From: Burkholderiaceae bacterium
Lineage (GTDB): Bacteria > Pseudomonadota > Gammaproteobacteria > Burkholderiales > Burkholderiaceae_C
DNA: 64,000 nt
NCBI GenBank assembly: GCA_017992055.1
Contig: JAGOPK010000002.1
Location: 372,001 to 436,000 of the forward strand
Direction: 5' to 3'
The notes below the pieces were generated by a model. It made no database searches. It was not told the origin of the DNA and saw nothing but the letters and a program-made list of their open reading frames with translations. Within the stretch, counting starts at the first letter, position 1, and each line of letters opens with the position of its first letter. Made by a program: the position numbers and the translations under genes. Below, one piece after another: positions 1 through 8,489 of the stretch.

Positions 1-1
1 C

Positions 2-1009
2 ATGCTGGCGGCGGTGATCGCGGTGTTCGGCCTGCGCGGCACCCACGATGGCGCGCTGGGCGGGGCCACGGCGCTGGATGCGCTGGAGGTCGGCATCCTC
101 TACGCCTTCGTCAGCTACATCGCCCGCGTGGTCGAGCCGCTGATCCAGATCACCATGCAGTTCTCGCAGCTGCAGCAGGCGGTGGTGGCGGCGGCCCGCG
201 TCAACACCCTGCTGGCCGAAGCCGAGGCCAGCGCACCCACGGCCGGCGGCCAGGTGCACAGCGGCGCCATCGTGGTGCGCGGCCTGGACTTCGCCTACAC
301 CGCCGGCCATGCGGTGCTGCACGGCCTGGACCTGGACATCCCCGCCGGCCGCTTCGTCGGCATCGTCGGTCCCACCGGCTCGGGCAAGAGCACGCTGCTG
401 GCCCTGCTGCTGCGCTTCTACGAGGCGCCCGAGGGCTCGGTGCTGATCGACGGCCAGCCGATCGCCCGCATCGGCGACGACGAGTTCCGCGCCGCCGTCG
501 GCCTGGTGCCGCAGGACCCGTTTCTGCTGGCCGCCAGCGCACGCGAGAACATCGCCATGGGCCGGCCGATGAGCGATGCCCAGGTCGAGGCCGCCGCCCG
601 CGCCGCCCAGGCGCATGACTTCATCGCCCGCCTGCCCCAGGGCTACGACACGCCGCTGGGCGAAGGCGGCGCGCGGCTGGCGGTGGGCGAGAAGCAGCTG
701 ATCGCCATCGCCCGCGCACTGGCCGGCGAGCCGCGCATCCTGCTGCTGGACGAGGCCACCGCCCACATCGACAGCGAGACCGAGGGCCTGGTGCAGCGCG
801 CGCTGGCGGCCTTGCGCGGCCGCGTCACGGTGATCGCCATCGCCCACCGGCTGTCGACCATCCGCGAGGCCGACCAGATCGTCGTGCTGACCCATGGCCG
901 CATCGCCGAGCGTGGCAGCCACGACGCGCTGATGGCGCACGAGGGCGGCCTGTACCAGCGCCTGGTGCGGCTGCAGCAGCTGGTGGTGGACGAGGACCAG
1001 GTCCGGTGA
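2..1009 (+). CDS. ABC transporter, fused permease/ATPase (3' part)
   Basis: This is the C-terminal part of a membrane-fused ABC exporter half-transporter; the 5' end lies outside the window, so the ATG at base 2 is probably internal. Residues 1-70 are the end of the transmembrane domain. The ATPase follows: Walker A GPTGSGKST at 123-131, Q-loop Q171, a non-canonical signature LAVGEKQ at 226-232 where most families have LSGGQ, Walker B ILLLDE at 246-251, and the switch His282. The GARLAVGEKQ form resembles the MdlB-type multidrug/lipid exporter branch, in which LSVGQKQ is usual. The next gene, an MFS exporter, overlaps by 4 bases, so the two are probably co-transcribed and may share an export role. 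The substrate cannot be told from sequence. The partner half-transporter, if there is one, would lie upstream. Confidence 0.9.
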   Translation: MLAAVIAVFGLRGTHDGALGGATALDALEVGILYAFVSYIARVVEPLIQITMQFSQLQQAVVAAARVNTLLAEAEASAPTAGGQVHSGAIVVRGLDFAYTAGHAVLHGLDLDIPAGRFVGIVGPTGSGKSTLLALLLRFYEAPEGSVLIDGQPIARIGDDEFRAAVGLVPQDPFLLAASARENIAMGRPMSDAQVEAAARAAQAHDFIARLPQGYDTPLGEGGARLAVGEKQLIAIARALAGEPRILLLDEATAHIDSETEGLVQRALAALRGRVTVIAIAHRLSTIREADQIVVLTHGRIAERGSHDALMAHEGGLYQRLVRLQQLVVDEDQVR

Positions 1010-2310
1010 GCGACGGCAGCGCCATCACCGCCCGCGGCCTGCTGGCCCTGCCCGACTACCGGCGCTTCTGGCTGTCGCGCCTGGCCAGCACGGCCTCGGG
1101 CCAGATGCTGATGGTGGCGCTGGGCTGGCAGATGTACGACCTGACCGGCAGTGCCTGGGACCTGGGCCTGGTGGGCCTGGCGCAGTTTGTGCCCGCCCTG
1201 CTGCTGGCCCTGCCGGCCGGCCATGTGGTCGACCGCCACGACCGCCGCCGCGTGCTGGCCGCGGTGCTGGCGCTGCAGGTGCTGGTGGCCGTGGCCATGG
1301 CCTGGGCCACGGCCCAGGGTGTTCTGGGCCGCAGCGGCGTGCTGGCGCTGTCGGTGCTGCTGGGCGCGGCGCGCGCCTTCCAGATGCCGTCCAGTCAGGC
1401 CCTGCTGCCGCAGCTGGTGCCGCTGGCGGCGCTGCCGCGGGCGCTGGCGCTGTCGTCGGTGGCGCTGCAGGGCGCCATCATCGCCGGCCCGGCGCTGGGC
1501 GGTGGCCTGTATGCGCTGGGGCCCTGGCTGGCCGGTGGCGGCAGTGCAGCGGCCCGCTCCGGCGCGGCGGCGGTGTATGCGGTGTCGGCCTGCGGCTTTG
1601 CGCTGGCGCTGTGGGCGGTGGCCCGGCTGCAGGCGCGGCCGGCGCCACGCGCCGCCGAGCCGCTGTCGCTGGCCTCGCTGTCGGCCGGGCTGGGCTTTGT
1701 CTGGCGCCACAAGGTGGTGCTGGGCGCGGTGTCGCTGGACCTGTTCGCGGTGCTGCTGGGCGGCGCCACCGCCCTGCTGCCGATCTTTGCCCGCGACATC
1801 CTGCACACCGGCCCCGAGGGCCTGGGCCTGCTGCGCGCGGCCCCGGCCGTCGGCGCCCTGGCCACCAGCCTGGTGCTGTCGCGCTGGCCCATCGAGCGCC
1901 GCACCGGCGCCTGGCTGCTGGGCGCGGTGGCGGTGTACGGCATCACCATGCTGGTGTTCGGCCTGTCGCAGTCGTTCTGGCTGTCGGCCGCCGCCCTGCT
2001 GGCCTCGGGCGCGGCCGACATGGTCAGCGTGGTCATCCGCCAGACCCTGGTGCAGCTGGAGACGCCCGACGCCATGCGCGGCCGCGTCTCGGCCGTCAAC
2101 GGCCTGTTCATCGGCGCCAGCAACCAGCTGGGAGAATTCGAGTCCGGCGCCACCGCCGCCTGGCTGGGGCCGGTAGGATCGGTGCTGTTGGGAGGGGCCG
2201 GCACCCTGCTTGTGGTGCTGACTTGGATACCGCTGTTTCCGGCGCTCGCACGCCGCGACCGGCTGGTGCGCCCCCGGGATGACGAGAGCAGAGCAGGAGT
2301 GATCGTTTGA
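1006..2310 (+). CDS. MFS transporter, EntS-like (MFS_3 family)
   Basis: This 434-residue inner-membrane major facilitator protein has about 12 hydrophobic segments. The N-terminal YRRFWLSRLAS stretch and the long first loop are typical of the MFS_3 (EntS/DHA3) branch of drug and siderophore exporters. The conserved loop 2-3 motif is seen as GHVVDRHDRRR at 72-82. The GTG start at 1006 overlaps the stop of the ABC exporter gene (GTGA), and the stop overlaps the TTG start of the next gene (TTGA), which suggests a tightly coupled operon of three genes. The substrate is unknown. Most of this family are exporters driven by proton exchange, which is family knowledge and not shown here. Confidence 0.88.
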   Translation: MSDGSAITARGLLALPDYRRFWLSRLASTASGQMLMVALGWQMYDLTGSAWDLGLVGLAQFVPALLLALPAGHVVDRHDRRRVLAAVLALQVLVAVAMAWATAQGVLGRSGVLALSVLLGAARAFQMPSSQALLPQLVPLAALPRALALSSVALQGAIIAGPALGGGLYALGPWLAGGGSAAARSGAAAVYAVSACGFALALWAVARLQARPAPRAAEPLSLASLSAGLGFVWRHKVVLGAVSLDLFAVLLGGATALLPIFARDILHTGPEGLGLLRAAPAVGALATSLVLSRWPIERRTGAWLLGAVAVYGITMLVFGLSQSFWLSAAALLASGAADMVSVVIRQTLVQLETPDAMRGRVSAVNGLFIGASNQLGEFESGATAAWLGPVGSVLLGGAGTLLVVLTWIPLFPALARRDRLVRPRDDESRAGVIV

Positions 2311-3437
2311 ACGAGGGCGATTTCCAGGCGCTGGGAGCCTTGCTGGACAGCTTTGGCCTGGCCTTCACGCTGGTGGATGGCGATGGCCGGGCCGTGCTGG
2401 GCAACCGCCAGGCCCAGAGCCAGCAGCGCCGGGCCGGCGCCCGCGTGGCCTCGCTGGCCCTGTCCAGCGGCCAGCGCCTGCTGCTGGCCGAGGGGGAGCG
2501 CCGCGGCGCTGGCCCCGGCCATGGCGCCGGCCAGGACAGCGACATCCGCTTTCGCCTGCTGGCCGAGCATGCCACCGACCTGATCGTCGCCGTCGATGCC
2601 GACCTGGCCATCCGCTATGCCTCGCCGGCCACGCGCAGCCTGCTGGGCTGCGAGCCGTCCGAACTGCATGGCCACACGCTGGCCGAGCTGCTGGTGCCCG
2701 AGGAGCGCGCCACCTTCATCGCCCGCCACTTCACCAAGGCCGCACAGCGCGGCACCGGGCCCGACCTGTTCCGCGCGCTGCGCCGCGACGGCGCCACGCG
2801 CTGGGTGGAGGCGCGGGTGGCCGCCCTGCCGCCCGGCAACGGCCTGGGCGACTACCTGGTGACACTGCGCGACGCCGAACAGCGCCGCCGTGCCGAAGAG
2901 CAACTGGGCCAGGCCAATGCCGAGCTGTCGGCCCTGGCCTCCACCGATGCGTTGACCGGCCTGCCCAACCGCCGCGTGTTCGACCAGACCATCAGCAAGG
3001 AGTGGTACCGCGCCCAGCGCGATGCCACGCCGCTGGCGCTGATGATGATCGACGTCGACCGCTTCAAGCAGCTCAACGACCTGTTCGGCCACCAGACCGG
3101 CGATGCCTACCTGGCCCTGGTGGGCAAGGTCATCCGCGACAACGTGCGCCGCGCCGGCGACATGGCCGCGCGCTACGGCGGCGAAGAATTTGCCGTGGTG
3201 CTGCCCGGCACCTCGGCCGCCGGTGCGCTGGAGATCGCCGAGATCATCCGCCGCGCCGTGGCCGCGGCCGACACCCGCGCCATCGTCGAGGGCGGCTACC
3301 CGGTCACCGCCAGCATCGGCGTGGCCGCCACCGTGCCCATGGCCGGCGGCGGCGCAGCGGCCCTGGTGCACAGCGCCGATGCCGCGCTCTACCAGGCCAA
3401 GCGCAACGGTCGCAACCGGGTCGAGATCCTGCAGTAA
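2307..3437 (+). CDS. PAS-GGDEF diguanylate cyclase
   Basis: This cytoplasmic protein of 376 residues is predicted to make cyclic di-GMP from two GTP. A short N-terminal segment (1-75) is followed by a PAS domain (about 78-190), a short coiled linker (190-212) and a GGDEF domain starting at STDALTGLPNRR. The active-site motif is GGEEF at 291-295, which is a catalytic form. An RxxD product-inhibition site, RAGD, lies at 282-285, five residues before it, as in PleD. The enzyme therefore looks both active and feedback-inhibited. The start is TTG at 2307, overlapping the MFS stop, with AGGAG about 7 bases upstream; no ATG fits better. No membrane segment is visible. The PAS ligand is unknown. Confidence 0.9.
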   Translation: MNEGDFQALGALLDSFGLAFTLVDGDGRAVLGNRQAQSQQRRAGARVASLALSSGQRLLLAEGERRGAGPGHGAGQDSDIRFRLLAEHATDLIVAVDADLAIRYASPATRSLLGCEPSELHGHTLAELLVPEERATFIARHFTKAAQRGTGPDLFRALRRDGATRWVEARVAALPPGNGLGDYLVTLRDAEQRRRAEEQLGQANAELSALASTDALTGLPNRRVFDQTISKEWYRAQRDATPLALMMIDVDRFKQLNDLFGHQTGDAYLALVGKVIRDNVRRAGDMAARYGGEEFAVVLPGTSAAGALEIAEIIRRAVAAADTRAIVEGGYPVTASIGVAATVPMAGGGAAALVHSADAALYQAKRNGRNRVEILQ

Positions 3438-3517
3438 GGGCCGCCGCTGCCACGGCGGCGACAGCCCGCCCGGCGCCGCCCGTGGGAGCATGCGGGGCTG
3501 ATCTCTTGAGGATGGCC

Positions 3518-4315
3518 ATGACCGACGACTCCCCGCTGCTGCTGACCGACATCGACGACCAGGGCCTGGCGGTGCTCACGCTGAACCGACCGCAGGCCAT
3601 GAATGCGCTGTCGCGCGGCCTGATGGACGCGCTGGCCGCCGCCTTCGACGCGCTGGCGGCCAATCCGGCGGTGCGCGTGATCGTGCTCACCGGCGCCGGC
3701 CGCGCCTTCTGCGCCGGCCTGGACCTGAAGGAGATCGGCGCCGGCCAGGGCTCGCTGGGCGGTGGCGAAAAGGCCGGTGCCGAGCGCGCCACCCGCGACC
3801 CGGTGGCGGCGATGGCGCGCTGCCCGCAGCCCATCATCGGCGCCATCAACGGCGCGGCGGTGACCGGCGGCTTCGAGCTGGCCCTGGCCTGCGACCTGCT
3901 GATCGCCTCGACCAACGCCCGCTTTGCCGACACCCATGCGCGCATCGGCGTGGCGCCGGGCTGGGGCCTGTCGCAGCGGCTGGCGCGGGCCATCGGCCCC
4001 TACCGGGCGCGCGAGGTCTCGTTCACCGGCAACTGGGTCGGCGCCGAGCAGGCCGCGGCCTGGGGCTTCGTCAACCGCGTGGTCGCGCCCGAACAGCTGC
4101 TCGACACCGCCCGCGCCCTGGCGCGCGACATGCTGAGCACCCTGCCCGAGATGCTGCCGCGCTACAAGGCCATCATCAACGACGGCTATGCGCTGGCCCT
4201 GGGCGAAGGCCTGGTGCTGGAGAAGTCGCGCTCGCGCGAGTTCAATGCCGCGGTCGCCGCCGATGCGGTGGAACAGCGCCGCGAGGCGGTGCGCCAGCGC
4301 AACCGCGGCGGCTGA
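3518..4315 (+). CDS. Enoyl-CoA hydratase/isomerase (crotonase) family protein
   Basis: This 265-residue crotonase-fold enzyme would act on acyl-CoA thioesters in the cytoplasm. The oxyanion-hole segments are clear: CAGLDL at 65-70 and NGAAVTGGFE at 111-120. Of the two glutamates used by classical enoyl-CoA hydratase, the second aligns with Glu166. The position of the first is His140 (in DTHARIG), so hydratase activity is uncertain. The THARIGVAPGWGLSQRL pattern is shared with some actinobacterial EchA-like proteins. I chose ATG 3518 because GAGG at 3508-3511 is 6 bases upstream; an in-frame ATG at 3512 is too close to it. The gene stands alone between the cyclase and a leftward gene. Confidence 0.85.
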   Translation: MTDDSPLLLTDIDDQGLAVLTLNRPQAMNALSRGLMDALAAAFDALAANPAVRVIVLTGAGRAFCAGLDLKEIGAGQGSLGGGEKAGAERATRDPVAAMARCPQPIIGAINGAAVTGGFELALACDLLIASTNARFADTHARIGVAPGWGLSQRLARAIGPYRAREVSFTGNWVGAEQAAAWGFVNRVVAPEQLLDTARALARDMLSTLPEMLPRYKAIINDGYALALGEGLVLEKSRSREFNAAVAADAVEQRREAVRQRNRGG

Positions 4316-4334
4316 ATCAAGCCGCGGCGGGCGC

Positions 4335-4505
4335 TCAGTGCGCCCGGGCCTGGGCGGCGGCCTCGCGGTCGGCGCGCTCGCAGTCTTCCTTGATGTGCTT
4401 GGCGAAGTAGCGTGCGTAGAACGCCCCCATGCCCAGGGTGATGGCGATGACGGCGGCGCTGAGCAGGCCGTAGTCGGTGGTGAAGAAGTCCTTCAGGGCG
4501 TGCAT
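4335..4505 (-). CDS. DUF3149 family small membrane protein
   Basis: This 56-residue protein has one membrane segment (about 13-32) preceded by LKDFFTTDYGLLS and followed by a charged tail rich in Lys, Glu and Arg. The FTTDYGLLS start and ARYFAKHIKED after the helix match the pattern of DUF3149, a small family common in Burkholderiales and of unknown function. The ATG is at 4505, with AGGAG about 6 bases upstream on the minus strand. Longer in-frame extensions run through the upstream terminator and are unlikely. The gene is separated from the upstream carboxypeptidase gene by an intrinsic terminator, so it probably has its own promoter. Confidence 0.75.
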   Translation of the reverse strand: MHALKDFFTTDYGLLSAAVIAITLGMGAFYARYFAKHIKEDCERADREAAAQARAH

Positions 4506-4575
4506 CACAGGCTCCTTTGCTGCAGTGATGCCGGTATCTGACGCCCGGACGGCCCGGTGCGGCTTGCGCTGGCGC

Positions 4576-4611
4576 AAAAAAAGCCCCCGGCCGCACGCGG
4601 CGCCCGGGGGC
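4576..4611 (-). terminator. Intrinsic terminator, minus strand
   Basis: GCCCCCGG at 4583-4590 pairs with CCGGGGGC at 4604-4611. On the minus strand the hairpin is followed by seven T (4582-4576). It would end leftward transcripts from the carboxypeptidase gene, or a small RNA, before the DUF3149 gene. Confidence 0.85.
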
Positions 4612-4649
4612 AATGCTCCTCATCGCTGATGCCTCGCGCCAGGGGCTGC

Positions 4650-4694
4650 GCGGTCCGCCCAGATCGCGGCTCGAGAGCGATCTGGCCGGACCGC
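4650..4694. repeat. 18-bp inverted repeat (long hairpin)
   Basis: The arms are 4650-4667 (GCGGTCCG then CCCAGATCGC) and 4677-4694 (GCGATCTGG then CCGGACCGC), with a 9-base loop. Seventeen of 18 positions pair. There is no T-tract next to it, so it is not itself a terminator. It may be the body of a small RNA ending at the terminator at 4576-4611. Confidence 0.8.
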
Positions 4695-4825
4695 TGGGCC
4701 CGCAAGGCCACGCGGCAAGCCCAGGTTACGCCGGCCGGCGGCACGGCGCATCCGGGCAAATGCGTGGGAACTTCATGAGGTGTGACGGCTCGCACGCCGC
4801 GGGCCGGCGCGGCACCTGATCTGCG

Positions 4826-6349
4826 TCAACCGGCGGCCGCCGGGGCTTGCAGCCAGGCCGCCAGATCGGCCTGCATCTGCGCCAGGTCGGCGCTGCGCGT
4901 GTACATCATGTGGCCGGCGTCGTAGTAGCGGTGGCTGATGCGCGCCAGCACCTCGGCCGGCGCATCCAGCTGGGCCAGCGACCAGTCGGTGGCCGAATAC
5001 GGCGTGCCCAGGTCGTAGCGGCCGCTGGCCACCAGCACCCGGGTGTTGGGGTTGCGCCGCAGCGCGCGGGCCAGGTCGTCGCCGGTGCTGGTGAAGCCAT
5101 TGGCCTCGACCATGCCTTCGCCCTTGCCGCGGCGCCAATCCCATTGCCGGTGGGCGTCGAAGTTCAGCGCCTCGTAGCGCTGCTCCACCGGCAGGCCCAG
5201 CGTCGCGAAATAGGCCATGGCCGCCGTGGTGTAAGGCACGGCAATGCCCTCGATGCCGGGGTCGAAGGCCATCTCGCGCTCGCGCGTGGCGGCCATCGGC
5301 GCGGTGGCGCGCGAGTCCAGCCGGCCGACCAGCTGGCCACGCGCGCGCAGGGCCTCGACGAAGAAGGCGCTGTCGCGGATGCGCAGGTTGTGCTCCTCGA
5401 CCACCGCACGCGGCAATCCGGTCAGCTCGCACAAACGCTTGGCGATGCGGCGGCGGCGGGTGCCATCCAGGCGTGCGCCAGCATGCAGGGCCGACAGATA
5501 GTCTTCGGCGACAAAGGCCTCGGCAGCCTGGCGTGCGGCCTCGCCCGAGGCGCCCAGCGCGCCGTCCAGCGCACCGTGGTACTGGGCAGTGGTCGCATAG
5601 GCCGGCAGGAACAGCGCATGCGGCAGGTCGTTGCGCGGCGCGAACACCAGGCTTTGCAGGTCCATCGCGCAGGACACCAGGATCACGCCGTCCAGGCCCA
5701 GGCCCAGGTCCAGCAGCGCGTCGGCAATCGCCGCGCCGCGTGTCGTGCCATAGCTTTCGCCACACAGGTACAGCGGCGCACCGAAGCGGCCGTTGGCGGC
5801 CAGCCAGCCGCGCACCACCTCGGCCATCACGGCCACGTCACCGTCCACCGACAAATGCTTCTTGCGCGCGGCGTCGCTGGCGCTGGCCGACCAGCCGGTG
5901 TGCGGCGGGTCGATGAACACCAGGTCGAACTGGCCCAGCCAGGTGTGCGGGTTGTCAACCAGGCCATAGGGCGCCGGCAGCAGGCGGCCGTTGTCGTCCA
6001 CCGGCACGCGCTTGGGGCCTAGGGCGCCCAGGTGCAGCCACAGCGAGGCCGAGCCCGGACCGCCGTTGAAGGCAAAGCAGACGCCGCGCTGCGGCCGATC
6101 CGGCGGCGTGGCCACGGTGTAGGCGGTGGTCAGCACCGCGGCCTGGGGTTCGCCACGCTCGGCATCCAGGCCGGCGGTGTAGACCGGCACGAAGGCGGCG
6201 CGCACCTGGTAGTCCAGCGTGGCGCCGGCGGCGGTGGTGACACGGCCGCTGCCGGTGGCCGGGGCACGGGCCAGCAGGGCCTGCACCTGCTCACGCTGGC
6301 GCTTGGCGAGGTCGGGCTTGGCCTCGGTGTCAGAAATGGGATCGGGCAA
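4826..6349 (-). CDS. Serine carboxypeptidase, peptidase family S10
   Basis: This 507-residue protein belongs to the S10 family, which removes C-terminal residues from peptides. The oxyanion-hole motif NGGPG is at 95-99, and the nucleophile Ser199 lies in GESYG (197-201). The catalytic Asp is in GRYDLGTPYS and the His in DAGHMMYT, both near the C-terminus, so the triad is intact. No clear signal peptide is seen: the N-terminus MPDPISDTEAKPD is charged, which is odd for a family that is usually exported or vacuolar. Bacterial S10 enzymes without a signal do occur. The gene starts 24 bases after the threonine dehydratase-like gene ends, so they may form an operon. Confidence 0.88.
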   Translation of the reverse strand: MPDPISDTEAKPDLAKRQREQVQALLARAPATGSGRVTTAAGATLDYQVRAAFVPVYTAGLDAERGEPQAAVLTTAYTVATPPDRPQRGVCFAFNGGPGSASLWLHLGALGPKRVPVDDNGRLLPAPYGLVDNPHTWLGQFDLVFIDPPHTGWSASASDAARKKHLSVDGDVAVMAEVVRGWLAANGRFGAPLYLCGESYGTTRGAAIADALLDLGLGLDGVILVSCAMDLQSLVFAPRNDLPHALFLPAYATTAQYHGALDGALGASGEAARQAAEAFVAEDYLSALHAGARLDGTRRRRIAKRLCELTGLPRAVVEEHNLRIRDSAFFVEALRARGQLVGRLDSRATAPMAATREREMAFDPGIEGIAVPYTTAAMAYFATLGLPVEQRYEALNFDAHRQWDWRRGKGEGMVEANGFTSTGDDLARALRRNPNTRVLVASGRYDLGTPYSATDWSLAQLDAPAEVLARISHRYYDAGHMMYTRSADLAQMQADLAAWLQAPAAAG

Positions 6350-6373
6350 TTCGGGGCTCCGTTGCGGATGGAA

Positions 6374-7387
6374 TCAGGGCTGGGCCAGGTAGCGGGCATA
6401 GGCCGCCAGGTCGACATTGCCGCCCGACAGGATCACGCCGACGCGCGCACCGCGCAGGTCGGGCAGGCCGGCCGCGCCTTCCAGCAGCGCCGCCGCGGCC
6501 AGGCAGCCGGTGGGCTCGACCACCTGCTTCAGGCGCTCGGCCATGAAGCGCAGGGTGCTGCACAACTGGGCATCGCTGACCGTGACCACGGCCTCGACCA
6601 GGGCCTGGATCACCGGGAAGGTGAGCCGGCCGCTGGCCTGGGTCTGGGCGCCGTCGGCAATGGTCTGCGGCACGGCGATCTTGACGATCTCGCCACGCGC
6701 CAGGCTCTGCTGGGTGTCGTTGCCGGCCTCGGGCTCGACGCCGAATACGCGCAGTCCCGGCAGCATGGCCCGGGCGATGGTGGCGCAGCCCGAGATCAGG
6801 CCGCCGCCGCCGACGCAGACCAGCAGCGCATCCAGTTGCCCAACCTGCTGCACCAGTTCCAGCGCCGCCGTGCCCTGGCCGGCCATCACATGCGCGTGGT
6901 CGTAGGGCGGGATCAGGGTCATGCCACGCTCGGCGGCCAGGCGCGCGCCGATGGCGTCGCGGTCTTCGGTGTAGCGGTCGTAGAGCACCACCTCGCTGCC
7001 GGCCTGGCCCTGCTGGTAGCCGCGCGTGGCCGCCAGCTTGGCCGCCGGCGCGTCCTGCGGCATCACGATCACGGTCGGGATGCCCAGCAGCCGGCCCGAC
7101 AGCGCAATCGCCTGCGCATGGTTGCCGGAGCTGAAGGCGATGGCACCGGCGCGGCGCTGCTCGGGCGAAAACTGCGACAGCGCGTTGTAGGCGCCGCGGA
7201 ACTTGAAGGCGCCCATGCGCTGCAGGTTCTCGGCCTTGAAGAAGACCTGGGCGCCGCTGCGCGCATCGGCGGTGGCGCTGGTCAGCACCGGCGTGCGGTG
7301 GGCCACGCCGTGCAGGCGCTGGGCCGCGGCCAGCACGTCGGCGGCGGAGATGGCAAGGGGCCCGTCAGGGTTGTTGGGATGGCTCAT
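6374..7387 (-). CDS. Threonine/serine dehydratase-like PLP enzyme
   Basis: This 337-residue fold-type II pyridoxal-phosphate enzyme probably deaminates threonine or serine to a 2-oxo acid. The PLP lysine is Lys62 in FKFRGAYNAL. The substrate loop is SSGNHAQA (87-93), and the phosphate-binding glycine loop is VGGGGLISG. The length fits the short catabolic form; the C-terminal ACT regulatory domain of biosynthetic IlvA is absent. Serine racemase is a possible alternative in this family. The ATG at 7387 is the most upstream Met. It is followed on the same strand by the carboxypeptidase gene and lies divergent to the small gene at 7537. Confidence 0.85.
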   Translation of the reverse strand: MSHPNNPDGPLAISAADVLAAAQRLHGVAHRTPVLTSATADARSGAQVFFKAENLQRMGAFKFRGAYNALSQFSPEQRRAGAIAFSSGNHAQAIALSGRLLGIPTVIVMPQDAPAAKLAATRGYQQGQAGSEVVLYDRYTEDRDAIGARLAAERGMTLIPPYDHAHVMAGQGTAALELVQQVGQLDALLVCVGGGGLISGCATIARAMLPGLRVFGVEPEAGNDTQQSLARGEIVKIAVPQTIADGAQTQASGRLTFPVIQALVEAVVTVSDAQLCSTLRFMAERLKQVVEPTGCLAAAALLEGAAGLPDLRGARVGVILSGGNVDLAAYARYLAQP

Positions 7388-7536
7388 GGCCGCCGAGCAT
7401 AACGGCGCCGTGGCCGGCCGATCGGCCGCGAACTTGAGTGCGGTTTGCTGGCCATTCGCCCATCTGCTCGCGGCATGGCGCCGCCCTCGCCTGCCTAAGC
7501 TGGCGACCAGTCCAGTCCCGCGCCGAAAGTCCGCCC

Positions 7537-7803
7537 ATGCCCCTCCCGCAGCTGCCGCCCCCGCCCGCCCCGGCCGCCGCCGCCAGCCTGTCCGCGGCCG
7601 CGCCGAACCTGCTGGACTTCGTCGACTTCAAGTGGCTGATGGCCGGCGAAGGCCATCGCATCGACCTGGGCCGGCTGCAGGCCGACACCGCCTATGCCCG
7701 GGGCTGCCTGGCCCTGGCCCAGGGCTCGACCTCGGCCACGCTGCGCGGCAGCGCGCTGCGCCTGGGCCGCGCGCTGGGCCTGCCGGCGCCGCAGCGCGCC
7801 TGA
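7537..7803 (+). CDS. Conserved hypothetical protein, 88 aa
   Basis: This small soluble protein has a Pro/Ala-rich start (residues 1-22) followed by a compact region beginning LLDFVDFKWLMAGEG. The remainder contains IDLGRLQADTAYARGCL and predicted helices. I recall similar DFKWLMAG proteins in Burkholderiales but know no function for them. The ATG at 7537 is taken as the start because the upstream frame lacks the family's compositional pattern. It is divergent from the threonine dehydratase-like gene and convergent with eda. A role cannot be proposed from context. Confidence 0.6.
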   Translation: MPLPQLPPPPAPAAAASLSAAAPNLLDFVDFKWLMAGEGHRIDLGRLQADTAYARGCLALAQGSTSATLRGSALRLGRALGLPAPQRA

Positions 7804-7821
7804 GCTCAGCCGCTCAACCGC

Positions 7822-8448
7822 TCAGCCGCGCAAGGCGTGCGTGGCCCGCGCCAGCGCCGTGATGCGGCCCCAGTCTCCGGCGGCCACCGCATCGGCCGGC
7901 GTCAGCCAGGAACCGCCGCAGACCTTGACATTGGGCAGGGCCAGGAACTGCGGCGCGGTCTCGGCGGTCAGGCCGCCGGTGGGGCAGAACAGCACGTCCG
8001 GAAACGGCCCGGCCAGGGCCTTGAGCATGGCCAGGCCGCCGGCCTGCACGGCCGGAAAGAACTTCAGGAACTCCAGGCCGTCGGCCTGGGCCGCCATCAC
8101 CTCGCTGGCCGTCGCCACGCCGGGCAGCAGCGGCAGGCCCAGCTCGCGGCAGGCCGCGCCGACGGCGCTGGTGTAGCCGGGGCTGACGGCAAAGCGGCTG
8201 CCGGCTTCGACCGCCGCCTTGGCATCGGCGGCCGAGCGGATGGTGCCGGCACCGACGATGGCCTCGGGCAGGGCCTTGGCGATGGCGGCTATGCACTGCA
8301 GCGCCACCGGCGTGCGCAGCGTCACCTCCAGCACCTTGACGCCGCCGGCCAGCAAGGCCTCGGCCAGCGGCACGGCGTCCTGCACACGCTGCAGCACGAT
8401 GACGGGGATCACGGGGCCGTGGCTGGCCAGGCTGAGGGTGTCGATCAT
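7822..8448 (-). CDS. eda: KDPG/KHG aldolase
   Basis: This 208-residue aldolase cleaves 2-keto-3-deoxy-6-phosphogluconate to pyruvate and glyceraldehyde 3-phosphate, the last step of the Entner-Doudoroff pathway. The Schiff-base lysine is Lys129 in EFLKFFPA, and the general acid/base Glu41 is in [14 protein letters not shown] and CPTGG further mark the family. The ATG at 8448 follows the edd stop by 41 bases on the same strand, so edd and eda are almost certainly one operon read from the promoter at 10341-10369. Confidence 0.95.
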   Translation of the reverse strand: MIDTLSLASHGPVIPVIVLQRVQDAVPLAEALLAGGVKVLEVTLRTPVALQCIAAIAKALPEAIVGAGTIRSAADAKAAVEAGSRFAVSPGYTSAVGAACRELGLPLLPGVATASEVMAAQADGLEFLKFFPAVQAGGLAMLKALAGPFPDVLFCPTGGLTAETAPQFLALPNVKVCGGSWLTPADAVAAGDWGRITALARATHALRG

Positions 8449-8489
8449 GGGGTCGTCACACGGGGTTGAATCGGCGGACGCGGCCTGGC

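Larger units (their letters stand above)
4506..4825. other. 320-base gene-free region with two strong RNA hairpins
   Basis: No convincing reading frame occupies this gap between two leftward genes. It holds an 18-bp inverted repeat at 4650-4694 (one mismatch, 9-base loop). Some 40 bases further along the minus strand is a textbook intrinsic terminator at 4576-4611. I see no tRNA, and none of the conserved cores of RNase P RNA, SRP RNA or tmRNA. A small RNA read from the minus strand would fit the layout, but no clear promoter was found. Confidence 0.6.

Noticed and set aside
92-1000. Degenerate ABC signature as a sign of a dead ATPase
   Set aside because: LAVGEKQ differs from LSGGQ, but the MdlB-type branch normally has a variant signature, and all other motifs are intact.
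7416-7427. GGCCGATCGGCC palindrome upstream of the 88-residue hypothetical gene
   Set aside because: Short GC-rich palindromes of this kind are common in such DNA. There is no promoter context to support an operator.
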